Source: JBMNOU01 sp050943215 (GTDB lineage Bacteria; Bacillota; Clostridia; Christensenellales; SZUA-584). Taken from it: a stretch of DNA of 5,829 nt. The stretch is taken from assembly GCA_050943215.1 (NCBI GenBank), contig JBMNOU010000094.1:1-5829 (forward strand), in the 5' to 3' direction. A model generated the notes under the pieces. The model ran no database searches. It was not told the DNA's origin and saw only the letters and a list, made by a program, of their open reading frames with translations. Positions 1 through 5,829 of the stretch are shown here, one piece after another (position 1 is the stretch's first letter; every line of letters begins with the position of its first letter). Position numbers and translations under genes: made by a program.

Positions 1-334
1 ATGGCATTAGAAATTTTATTAGTTTTTCCATTGTTGTACCTCTACAAAAATTATTTGCGTTTAATATGCAATATCAAATAATGTGTACTCTAATCTGATG
101 TTATATTTTGTAAACCCGCATGTCAAGTAATTCATGAGAAGGCATTACAACCAGTTGATTTCTGATATCCTTATCAAGAACCCGCACCACCCAGTAACCA
201 ATATATTTTTAATTATTGCTTTTAATAAACATTCCCGATATTGATACGACGCCAAAGAATCTGTCCGCGTGGCGCGGTATCTTTTTCATTAGCATATCGT
301 CAACAGATGCTAGTGATATGTTCTCTGGATAATC
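1..334. other. AT-rich stretch with no intact gene
   Basis: No reading frame here has a plausible start, RBS and recognisable product on either strand. On the minus strand the stretch lies just downstream of the molybdenum hydroxylase remnant, so it may hold more of the same decayed gene. In a shifted frame at about 225-290 (minus) the translation contains ILWRRINIGNVY. This faintly resembles the basic segment ending in a GDV-type motif that follows the hammerhead domain in xanthine dehydrogenase large subunits. The match is too weak to call. A further minus-strand open piece at about 112-218 (containing LVVMPSHELLDMR) is not recognised. Confidence 0.5.
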
Positions 335-517
335 TTAAAATGACCACCCCGGATGAATCATACATACTCCGGCTGAAAGTGAATCAGCAACCGAGTTCAT
401 TACAAGAAGTAGTTTATAAGTTACTTTGATTTTATTGACTGCCTGAGCAGCCTGCCATTCTTCATTCATAATTACCAAGGCAACCGGTTTGCCATAATAG
501 CGTACGATTATACTCAA
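335..517 (-). pseudogene. Remnant of xanthine dehydrogenase-family molybdenum-binding subunit
   Basis: The open piece translates to about 60 residues. They resemble the a/b hammerhead domain found near the N terminus of xanthine dehydrogenase/aldehyde oxidase large subunits. VRYYGKPVALVI matches the family pattern V-R-Y-x-G-x-P-V-A-x-V. QAAQAVNKIKVTYKLL matches the A-x-x-x-I-x-V-x-Y-x-x-L helix-strand. SLSAGVCMIHPGW matches the A-x-x-A-P-x-I-H-P-G segment. Complete subunits are usually over 700 residues, so this is under a tenth of the gene. The frame stops at 335-337 directly after the HPG motif. Upstream of about 510 the similarity ends, and there is no RBS or credible start (only a TTG at 515-517). 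The SASP terminator hairpin begins about 35 bp upstream of it. I infer a decayed fragment, not a functional small gene. The family assignment comes from remembered motifs and was not checked by alignment. Confidence 0.62.
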
Positions 518-551
518 AAAAATAGTCCATTTGTATCAGAGAATTAAGTTT

Positions 552-583
552 TAAGAAGGATCCTATAAAAGCGATCCTTCTTA
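552..583 (-). terminator. Hairpin downstream of the SASP gene, probable terminator
   Basis: An 11-bp perfect inverted repeat (TAAGAAGGATC at 552-562 against GATCCTTCTTA at 573-583) encloses a 10-nt loop. It starts 10 nt past the SASP stop codon, which is where a terminator for that gene should lie. There is no long T run after the stem on the minus strand (AAACTTAATT follows), so it is weaker than a textbook intrinsic terminator. It may instead mainly protect the 3' end of the short transcript. Confidence 0.6.
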
Positions 584-592
584 TTGCAGAGG

Positions 593-757
593 TTATTTCA
601 TTGACTTTTCAGCAATCTTGATTGCCTCGCGAACAATATTCCCGCAATTTCTGGAAGAAATACCGCCCCAGCCTTCGCTGGCAACGATGTCATCCACCCC
701 CAGTCTTTTTGCGATCTCTTGTTTTAAAGCATCAGATATTACCTGATGTCTTGACAT
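593..757 (-). CDS. Alpha/beta-type small acid-soluble spore protein (SASP)
   Basis: The gene encodes 54 residues beginning MSRHQVISDALKQEIAKRLG. Alpha/beta SASPs coat and protect DNA in the dormant spore and are degraded by the GPR protease at germination. Two family elements are visible. QEIAKRLGV (residues 13-21) carries the Glu-Ile-Ala where GPR is expected to cut, after Glu14. EGWGGISSRNCGNIVREAI (28-46) matches the conserved SR-x-x-G-x-x-V DNA-contacting half, in the shorter variant with a W-G motif common in Clostridia. At 54 residues it is slightly shorter than classical Bacillus SASPs (about 60-75). The start is fixed by a strong RBS (AGGAGGG at 764-770) six bases upstream of the ATG. 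It appears monocistronic, with its own upstream region and a downstream hairpin. I am confident of the family; the exact paralogue cannot be named. Confidence 0.9.
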   Translation of the reverse strand: MSRHQVISDALKQEIAKRLGVDDIVASEGWGGISSRNCGNIVREAIKIAEKSMK

Positions 758-763
758 TGAAAT

Positions 764-770
764 CCCTCCT
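764..770 (-). promoter_or_regulatory. Ribosome binding site of the SASP gene
   Basis: AGGAGGG on the minus strand lies six bases from the ATG at 755-757. This near-perfect Shine-Dalgarno fits a protein made in very large amounts in the forespore, and it is what establishes this small gene as real. Confidence 0.85.
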
Positions 771-777
771 TTATTTT

Positions 778-793
778 GCGGTTTTTAAACCGC
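778..793. repeat. 16-bp palindrome at the expected SASP transcription start
   Basis: GCGGTTT (778-784) and AAACCGC (787-793) are perfect inverted repeats separated by two bases. The element directly abuts the candidate -10 at 794-800, so it would straddle the transcription start. It could be an operator, or its transcribed half could form structure in the short leader. Palindromic symmetry with almost no loop favours a protein-binding site, but no known regulator is recognised. Confidence 0.5.
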
Positions 794-821
794 TATAATT
801 AGTATACCCAATCCTTTATGA
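794..821 (-). promoter_or_regulatory. Candidate sigma-G-like promoter of the SASP gene
   Basis: On the minus strand, TCATA (817-821) and AATTATA (794-800) are separated by 16 bp. Known sigma-G promoters resemble G-N-A-T-R and C-A-T-N-H-T-A with about 17-18 bp between them, so the -10 matches 6 of 7 and the -35 matches 4 of 5, with a slightly short spacer. SASP genes are typically transcribed by sigma-G in the forespore. An overlapping TATACT (801-806) could also act as a sigma-A -10, but it has no good -35. Confidence 0.4.
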
Positions 822-940
822 AAGCTATATATCCCGTGTTTGCTATGTGTTTTCGAGTTTGCATCGTTAATTTTTAAGAGTGCTTTGGCTCATTAGCGCC
901 AACAACTAATCAAGCCCTAAAGGATTTATTTACAACTAAA

Positions 941-3304
941 CTAATACGGCCACTTCCAGTTGCTGATTTCGTTTTTATCGATGCCATTGTTATAAGCGTA
1001 ATGAATATTCTCAATGATCGTGTTTTTCATGTGCTCTCTGCAATGCGCTCCTTTAGATCCCAGAGATGGTATGCGGTCGATCACGTCGATCACAAGATTA
1101 AAACGGTCTGTCTGATTTCTGATCGTCAGCTCAAGCGGTGTATTGATATTTCCTCTTTCTTTATATCCTCTGACATGGATTCTATGCTGATTGGTTCGTT
1201 TATACGTCAGTTTATGTATCAGCCAAGGATACCCGTGGAAATTAAATATGATATGCTTATCGATGGTAAATAGCGAATTAAATTCCGTGTCGGAGAGACC
1301 ATGAGGATGCTCTGTTGCGGGCATAAGCCGCATGAGGTCCACGACATTGACAAAGCGCACCTTTAGTTTGGGGAACTCGCCGCGCAGTATAGCCACGGCT
1401 GCGAGAGCCTCGCGGGTGGGTACATCTCCGCAGCTTACCATTACGATATCTGTATCACCGCAGGCGTCGTTCGTGTCGTCATTACTAGCCCAGTCCCAAA
1501 TGCCGATGCCTTTTGTGCAATGCTTCACCGCTTCTTCCATATTAAGATACTGAAGGTGTTTTTGTTTGTCCGCTACGATTACGTTGATATAGCCCGCGCT
1601 TTTTAAACAATGGTCAACCGTTGAAAGAAGACAGTTTGAATCTGGTGGCAGATATATGCGTACGATCTCCGGGCTTTTATTTGTGACCACATCCAAAAAA
1701 CCCGGATCCTGATGGGAAAACCCATTATGATCCTGACGCCATACCGTGGAAGAAAGCAGTATGTTTTCGGAGGAAATGGGCGCACGCCAGGGGACCTCAT
1801 TCTTGCTGATCTGCTGCCATTTCGCGTGTTGGTTGAACATCGAATCGATGATATGAGAGAAAGCTTCATAAGTGTGGAACAATCCGTGCCGCCCAGTTAA
1901 GATATACCCTTCAAGCCAACCTAATAGCGTATGTTCGCTAAGCATTTCCATTACCTTGCCATCTCTTGACAGTTCGCTTCCATTGGCATCCTCTTCGATA
2001 ATCTCACCCATCCAGACTTTTTTGCTTGCCTGGTAGACGGCATCCAGGCGGTTGGAGGCCGTTTCATCGGGACCAAACATCCTGAAATTTTCGCTATTGC
2101 GCAGAAACGTATCTTTTAAAAACTCGCCGAGTGCCCTTGTGTTCTCGGCTTCGGTCTGACCGGGATTGGTTACCTTTACTTTGTAATTTCTAAAATCCGG
2201 CAGATGAAGCTGTTTTCTTGTAAGGCCGAATGTCATTGGATTGGCGCTCATCCTCTTTTGTCCTTTGGGTGCGAGTTCTTTGAGTTCGGAAATCAGCTTT
2301 CCGGATGCGTCAAAGAGTTTCTCTGGCTTATAGCTTTTTAGCCAGTTCTCGAGCAAAATTAAATGCCGAGGATTATCATGGATGCCGGTAATTGGAACCT
2401 GGTGAGAGCGCCAAAAGTTTTCAATCTTGAGTCCATCCACTTCTTTTGGCCCTGTCCAGCCTTTGGGTGACTTCAAAATGATTACCGGCCACGAGGGGCG
2501 TGCCGCTTTAACACTGCTACGCGATGTTTGCTGTATTGATCTTATTTCCAGCACAGCTTTTTCAAGCACTTGCGCCATTTGAATATGCATTGTTTCGGTC
2601 TCTTCACCCTCTACCCAATAAGGCGTGTAACCGTATCCTTTAAACAGACATTCGAGTTCTTCTCTGCTAATACGGGCTAGTATGGTGGGGTTTGCTATTT
2701 TATACCCATTAAGATGTAGGATAGGGAGAACCGCCCCGTCCCTTGCCGGGTTTAAAAATTTATTCGAATGCCATGAGGTCGCAAGCGGACCCGTTTCCGC
2801 TTCTCCGTCTCCCACTACAACAGCAATGATCTGGTTGGGATTATCAAAAGCTGCTCCGTACGCATGGGAAAGACTATACCCAAGCTCTCCGCCCTCATGG
2901 ATAGATCCGGGCAGCTCGGGCGTGCAGTGGCTGCCAATTCCTCCCGGAAAGGAAAAATGCCTAAATAGTTCCCGAAGGCCGTCTTCGTTTTCTGGCGTTT
3001 CGGGGTATAACTCCGAATAAGTGCCTTCGAGATAAACGGGTGCAAGAACGCCTGGAGCGCCGTGCCCTGGGCCGGCAATAAATATTATATTAAGGTCATA
3101 TTTATTAATCAGCCTGTTTAAGTGAACATAAATAAAGGCAAGCCCAGGGCTGGTGCCCCAGTGTCCAAGCAGCCTGTTTTTAACATGCTCCGGCTTAAGA
3201 GGTTCTTTTAAAAGGGGATTATCTTTCAAATATATCATGCCGGCTGCAAGATAGTTGCAGGCCATCCAATACGCATTGATTTTTTCTATTTCCTTTGATT
3301 CCAT
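941..3304 (-). CDS. xfp: Xylulose-5-phosphate/fructose-6-phosphate phosphoketolase
   Basis: This cytoplasmic thiamine diphosphate (ThDP) enzyme splits xylulose 5-phosphate into acetyl phosphate and glyceraldehyde 3-phosphate. Many members also split fructose 6-phosphate into acetyl phosphate and erythrose 4-phosphate. The 787 residues are close to the usual family length (about 790-825). The N-terminal ThDP domain has LGHWGTSPG (residues 46-54, His48), GPGHG (78-82, His81), SIHEGGELGY (134-143), and GDGEAETGP (165-173), with Asn199 completing the GDG...N Mg-ThDP motif. The middle domain has HTYEAF (477-482), whose Glu480 should activate the cofactor. It also has RQDHNGFSHQDPGF (523-536) with the expected histidines. 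The protein ends in the NWKW-type tail typical of the family, so both ends look complete. AAAGGA (3315-3320) lies 10 bases before the ATG at 3302-3304. The gene is divergent from the NlpC/P60 gene and has no pta or ackA beside it. Dual substrate use is inferred; sequence alone does not settle the preference. Confidence 0.96.
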   Translation of the reverse strand: MESKEIEKINAYWMACNYLAAGMIYLKDNPLLKEPLKPEHVKNRLLGHWGTSPGLAFIYVHLNRLINKYDLNIIFIAGPGHGAPGVLAPVYLEGTYSELYPETPENEDGLRELFRHFSFPGGIGSHCTPELPGSIHEGGELGYSLSHAYGAAFDNPNQIIAVVVGDGEAETGPLATSWHSNKFLNPARDGAVLPILHLNGYKIANPTILARISREELECLFKGYGYTPYWVEGEETETMHIQMAQVLEKAVLEIRSIQQTSRSSVKAARPSWPVIILKSPKGWTGPKEVDGLKIENFWRSHQVPITGIHDNPRHLILLENWLKSYKPEKLFDASGKLISELKELAPKGQKRMSANPMTFGLTRKQLHLPDFRNYKVKVTNPGQTEAENTRALGEFLKDTFLRNSENFRMFGPDETASNRLDAVYQASKKVWMGEIIEEDANGSELSRDGKVMEMLSEHTLLGWLEGYILTGRHGLFHTYEAFSHIIDSMFNQHAKWQQISKNEVPWRAPISSENILLSSTVWRQDHNGFSHQDPGFLDVVTNKSPEIVRIYLPPDSNCLLSTVDHCLKSAGYINVIVADKQKHLQYLNMEEAVKHCTKGIGIWDWASNDDTNDACGDTDIVMVSCGDVPTREALAAVAILRGEFPKLKVRFVNVVDLMRLMPATEHPHGLSDTEFNSLFTIDKHIIFNFHGYPWLIHKLTYKRTNQHRIHVRGYKERGNINTPLELTIRNQTDRFNLVIDVIDRIPSLGSKGAHCREHMKNTIIENIHYAYNNGIDKNEISNWKWPY

Positions 3305-3429
3305 AATGCCTGCGTCCTTTGTGCTGCGGTTATTTGATCATTCTTGTCTCTAGTATTTAACAACGTCACACCTTTTATTAGGATTTAAGCCATTAAAATT
3401 GACACTTTTCTGCAAGCCCACAGCGATAA

Positions 3430-3460
3430 ATCATATGCCTTAAATAGAAAGTCATGTCTA
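3430..3460 (-). promoter_or_regulatory. Tentative phosphoketolase promoter
   Basis: On the minus strand, TAGACA (3455-3460) and TATGAT (3430-3435) each match the sigma-A consensus at 5 of 6 positions, but the 19-bp spacer is long. The overlapping CATATGATT with an AC 18 bp upstream also resembles a mother-cell sigma-K promoter. The leader would be about 120 nt. This is the best candidate I found, not a firm call. Confidence 0.3.
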
Positions 3461-3575
3461 GCCCAGATTATATTCGGGTAGAATTATTATGGAACAAGAG
3501 AGGTTATATTCATTTGCAAATCATAACGAATATTGTAAAAAAATTAATAAATTCGTAACACAAATGTAATTTCTC

Positions 3576-3604
3576 TTGCCAATATTGAGAGCCCAAGATA
3601 CAAT
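3576..3604 (+). promoter_or_regulatory. Sigma-A promoter of the NlpC/P60 gene
   Basis: TTGCCA (3576-3581) and TACAAT (3599-3604) are separated by exactly 17 bp, each matching consensus at 5 of 6 positions. Transcription would start near 3611, leaving a short leader of about 18 nt that contains the AGGAGGT RBS (3618-3624). The match suggests vegetative housekeeping expression, not control by a sporulation sigma factor. Confidence 0.7.
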
Positions 3605-3628
3605 AAAAGAAAACGGCAGGAGGTTCCT

Positions 3629-4774
3629 ATGTATAGACGAAGGCGAAAAAGACGGTTAAATAGGCTAAGCTTCGTTTCATACCGTGCCTTAGGCGTACTG
3701 CGGCGTTTAAGCCCAGGCGCATGGCTTATTTCATTAGGAGTCGCAGTTGCTGTTTTGACGGCTGTAGCATTGTTGGTGTTTTTACCCCGAAATACTGATG
3801 CTCTATCACGGCAGATTGCCGAAGACGTTCTTGTTGCAGCCAATGCGGGTGTCATACCGGACGGGAGCGCGGCCAATCCTGAATCCACGCCTGATCCGGC
3901 ACCCGATCCTGCTCCAACCTCTACTCCTGATCCCACTCTTCAGAGAAATGATGAAAATGAGCGCGTGCAAAAGCTTCAAGAAAGGCTGATGGATCTTTGT
4001 TATCTTGATATTGATGAGAGTACGCAGTTTTTCGGGCCTGCTACTGAATATGCGGTACAGTTGTTTCAGCGACAGCATAAACTTCAGCAGGATGGTATTG
4101 CGGGTTTGGAAACACTTACGCTTCTATATTCAGAGCAAGCCAAAAAATATACTTTGCTTGAAGGTACAAAGGGTACGGATGTAGACAGCTTGCAAAGACA
4201 ATTGAAAGATCTTGGATATCTTAAAAAGGCGACAGGGTACTACGGCACCGAAACCGTTGCGGCGGTTAAGGATTTTCAGGAGCGCAACGATCTTAAGATT
4301 GACGGAAAGACCGGACAATATACATTGGATCTAATCTATTCACCAAACGCAAAACCCAGTAAATTTAAGGTACAAGCCGAACACCGGCGCGCAAATATAC
4401 TTACCATGCTCAGTGCCGCCGCGGACCAACTAGGTGATCCTTACGTGCTTGGTAACGAGGGACCGAACTCGTTCGATTGCTCCGGACTCGTATATTACTG
4501 TTTAAAAGAAGCGGGATCCTCGCGCGGCCGTTATAACGCAGCCGGCTATGCGCAGGTGAAAGAATGGGATAAGATTACCTCGATGGGCAGACTCGAAAAA
4601 GGAGATCTGCTGTTTTTCTGGAATAAAGGCAAAACCAAAGTGGGGCACGTAGGCATCTATATAGGCAGCGGTATGATGATCGACGCTTCATCTAGCAACG
4701 ACAGGGTTATAAAACGGCCATGCAACACTGCTTATTGGATGAAAATGTTTGTATTTGCACGAAGGCCTTGGTAA
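3629..4774 (+). CDS. Membrane-anchored NlpC/P60 peptidoglycan hydrolase with two PG-binding repeats
   Basis: A 381-residue cell-wall endopeptidase. The first 30 residues are very basic (MYRRRRKRRL...). A hydrophobic segment at about 31-53 follows, with no clear signal peptidase site, so it is probably a type II anchor with the rest outside. Residues 79-105 are a Pro/Asp/Thr-rich linker with repeated PDPAP units. Two peptidoglycan_binding_1 repeats occupy about 110-168 and 180-238; each has the L-Q-x-x-L-x-x-L-x-Y-L opening and the D-G-x-x-G end. The C-terminal NlpC/P60 domain (about 256-380) has the nucleophile Cys284 in FDCSGLVYY and His340 in GHVGIYIG. The third catalytic position, often His in an H-A motif, is Asp352 in MIDASSS. 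Such enzymes cut stem-peptide bonds such as D-gamma-glutamyl-diaminopimelate; the exact bond is not shown here. The start is set by AGGAGGT five to six bases upstream. It is monocistronic between its promoter and terminator. Confidence 0.92.
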   Translation: MYRRRRKRRLNRLSFVSYRALGVLRRLSPGAWLISLGVAVAVLTAVALLVFLPRNTDALSRQIAEDVLVAANAGVIPDGSAANPESTPDPAPDPAPTSTPDPTLQRNDENERVQKLQERLMDLCYLDIDESTQFFGPATEYAVQLFQRQHKLQQDGIAGLETLTLLYSEQAKKYTLLEGTKGTDVDSLQRQLKDLGYLKKATGYYGTETVAAVKDFQERNDLKIDGKTGQYTLDLIYSPNAKPSKFKVQAEHRRANILTMLSAAADQLGDPYVLGNEGPNSFDCSGLVYYCLKEAGSSRGRYNAAGYAQVKEWDKITSMGRLEKGDLLFFWNKGKTKVGHVGIYIGSGMMIDASSSNDRVIKRPCNTAYWMKMFVFARRPW

Positions 4775-4828
4775 CAGGCGCAGCTGACCCTGGTTATATT
4801 AAATTGGCAGAGCTTGCAAAGTCAATAT

Positions 4829-4863
4829 AAAAGCCCCAGAACCTTTTGGTAATGGGGCTTTTT
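4829..4863 (+). terminator. Rho-independent terminator of the NlpC/P60 gene
   Basis: AAAAGCCCCA (4829-4838) pairs with TGGGGCTTTT (4853-4862). An inner ACC/GGT pairing sits around a TTTT loop (4841-4850), and the stem runs into CTTTTT. It lies about 55 bp past the hydrolase stop. The A run on the left side gives the minus strand a T-rich tail too, so it may also serve the convergent hydrolase pseudogene that ends at 4891. Confidence 0.9.
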
Positions 4864-4890
4864 GACAAAGCACCAATACTGCAAATTTGT

Positions 4891-5829
4891 CTATTCCAAT
4901 TGGGTTCTAACAATATCGCCAGTATTGCTATTTGCAAATATTACGCATTCTAAGGTTGTAAGATTATAAATCACCGACCATTCTAATTTGTCTCCGCCAT
5001 CCGGACCATAAATGCCGACGTCCATCATCAGATCTACCGCTTATTCTTCGGTCAATATTCGGTTATTGTTTCCGATCCTTTGCTTAACGGTCTCATAGCG
5101 TTCAAACTTTGTATAACCCTCGCCAATGCTTAGATCATTAAAGGCAATAAAATTTGACGCAATCTGGTATTCATCATGTGTAATAATTGCTTGTAGCACA
5201 TGATCCCAGTACTCTACAATGACGGATTTTCCAGAAGCGTCTGAAATTATATAATGGCAGTTTATGTCCACTGAAAAATAAAGATTATATTTCTTTAATA
5301 ATTCAACCGCTTAGTCAACAGTCGCTGCATAATCCAACACAAGGCGTATGGCTGTGGTCGTGTTCAAAGTTGCTTTTCTATCATCATTTGGTGCTTCAGG
5401 GACAGTCAGCAGTGCAATCGCCACTCCTTTTTCGTTTATATCATCGAAGGGTAAAAAGGGTGCCGCCAATGTTAGAAAGCTATCAAGGCTAAATCCATTT
5501 GGCAAAAAGTCTGCAGAATATCCGGCAAAAGTTAGGTTTACAGTTGATATAGAGGAATATTAGTTGGTAGGCCTTGTTCTTACCTACAAAGACGGCGCAT
5601 ATCGAAAATCGAAATTACGGCAAAACAACATCTCATCCTTTTCATTCCTTGTTACGAAAGCGGTGCAACCATCGCCCGTTACACCTAAATCAATGGGCAG
5701 GCCTTTTAACAGATGCTTTACAAAAGCCTCGATATCTGCATCACTCTTTGCTCCGATTGCAAGAAATTCATCAAAGCCATAATCCCCATAATATGTCATG
5801 CTATACATTGTATAATCGTCTAGCTTCCT
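4891..5829 (-). pseudogene. Choloylglycine hydrolase-family (linear amide C-N hydrolase) gene with four in-frame stops, 5' end outside the window
   Basis: Read as one minus-strand frame of 313 codons from the right edge, this is an Ntn hydrolase of the choloylglycine hydrolase/penicillin acylase-like family, which cleaves linear amides such as conjugated bile acids or acyl-amino compounds. Counting codons from 5829, the family residues are present: nucleophile Cys55 in GDGCTAF, Arg71 and Asp74 in CRNFDF, Asn132 in INEKGVAIALL, Asn226 in ASNFIAF, and Arg244 in ERYETV. Four nonsense codons break the frame: TAG at 5584-5586 (codon 82), TAA at 5560-5562 (90), TAA at 5311-5313 (173) and TAA at 5041-5043 (263). 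The normal end is the TAG at 4891-4893. No frameshift is needed anywhere. The frame stays open to the window edge (RKLDDYTMYSMTYYGDYG), so the ATG codons at 5806-5808 and 5796-5798 are probably internal. Stops 173 and 263 sit where the family normally has Glu (VDEAV, EEEAV). The substrate cannot be told. Confidence 0.85.

Larger units (their letters stand above)
3305..3628. other. Divergent intergenic promoter region
   Basis: These 324 bp separate the phosphoketolase start (minus) from the NlpC/P60 start (plus) and hold no gene. The DNA is AT-rich. The right end contains a good sigma-A promoter and RBS for the hydrolase. The left part carries the RBS and a weak promoter candidate for phosphoketolase. 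A 10-bp palindrome ATTTGCAAAT lies at 3512-3521. I see no CcpA cre-like site, T-box or riboswitch fold. Confidence 0.7.

Noticed and set aside
241..429. A 62-codon plus-strand frame starting MIRRQRICPRG
   Set aside because: It overlaps the molybdenum hydroxylase remnant on the other strand, starts with TTG without a Shine-Dalgarno, and shows no known motif.
885..902. Hairpin TTGGC...GCCAA downstream of the phosphoketolase stop as a terminator
   Set aside because: The stem is only 5 bp, with an 8-nt loop and no T run on the minus strand. I cannot support it as a terminator, so the end of the phosphoketolase transcript is unknown and it might read into the SASP gene.
1001..3078. Several open frames of 60-112 codons overlapping the phosphoketolase gene on both strands
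   Set aside because: They lie within a well-conserved intact gene, have no family motifs and no convincing RBS, and are shadows of its codons.
3512..3521. ATTTGCAAAT palindrome, which also occurs near 4930 in the hydrolase pseudogene
   Set aside because: A 10-bp AT-rich palindrome is easily found by chance, and the second copy lies inside coding sequence, so there is no support for a shared regulatory site.
3544..4078. Minus-strand frames rich in Gly-Ser-Gly opposite the start of the NlpC/P60 gene
   Set aside because: The Gly/Ser repeats are the antisense reading of the Pro-Asp linker codons. There is no RBS or recognisable domain.
4891..5829. Global reassignment of TAA or TAG as sense codons
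   Set aside because: The phosphoketolase ends with TAG right after its family-typical NWKW tail. The SASP gene and the NlpC/P60 gene end with TAA at expected lengths, and no internal TAA or TAG is found in them. Stops therefore work normally in this genome.
1..5829. CRISPR array, insertion sequence, tRNA or rRNA genes, riboswitch
   Set aside because: No regularly spaced repeats, transposase motifs, terminal inverted repeats, tRNA cloverleaf or conserved rRNA or riboswitch core was seen on reading both strands.

Overview
The window reads as a piece of chromosome from an endospore-forming, Gram-positive anaerobe, most likely a member of the Clostridia. The main evidence is a short alpha/beta-type small acid-soluble spore protein (SASP) with a strong AGGAGG ribosome binding site. 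A membrane-anchored NlpC/P60 cell-wall hydrolase with two peptidoglycan-binding repeats, of a type common in Clostridia, supports this. The species cannot be named from what is visible.

Layout from left to right: (1) 1-334 is AT-rich with no intact gene; just right of it, at about 335-517 on the minus strand, is a short remnant of a xanthine dehydrogenase-type molybdenum hydroxylase large subunit. (2) 552-583 is a hairpin that probably ends the SASP transcript. (3) 593-757 (minus) is the 54-residue SASP gene, with its RBS and a candidate forespore promoter next to a 16-bp palindrome at 764-821. (4) 941-3304 (minus) is an intact 787-residue xylulose-5-phosphate/fructose-6-phosphate phosphoketolase. 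(5) 3305-3628 is a 324-bp divergent promoter region with a good sigma-A promoter (TTGCCA, 17 bp, TACAAT) reading right. (6) 3629-4774 (plus) is the NlpC/P60 hydrolase, followed by a clear terminator at 4829-4863. (7) 4891-5829 (minus, running off the right edge) is a choloylglycine hydrolase/linear-amide C-N hydrolase gene that stays in one frame throughout but is interrupted by four in-frame stop codons.

The intact genes do not form one pathway. Phosphoketolase supplies acetyl phosphate and a C3 or C4 sugar phosphate to central carbon metabolism. The SASP protects spore DNA. The NlpC/P60 protein acts on the cell wall. Each appears to be its own transcription unit. The two broken genes at the ends suggest ongoing loss of accessory catabolic functions. 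I see no CRISPR array, mobile element, tRNA, rRNA or defence system, and nothing that makes a convincing new multi-gene system. The most unusual item is the hydrolase gene with four nonsense codons, no frameshift and apparently all its catalytic residues.
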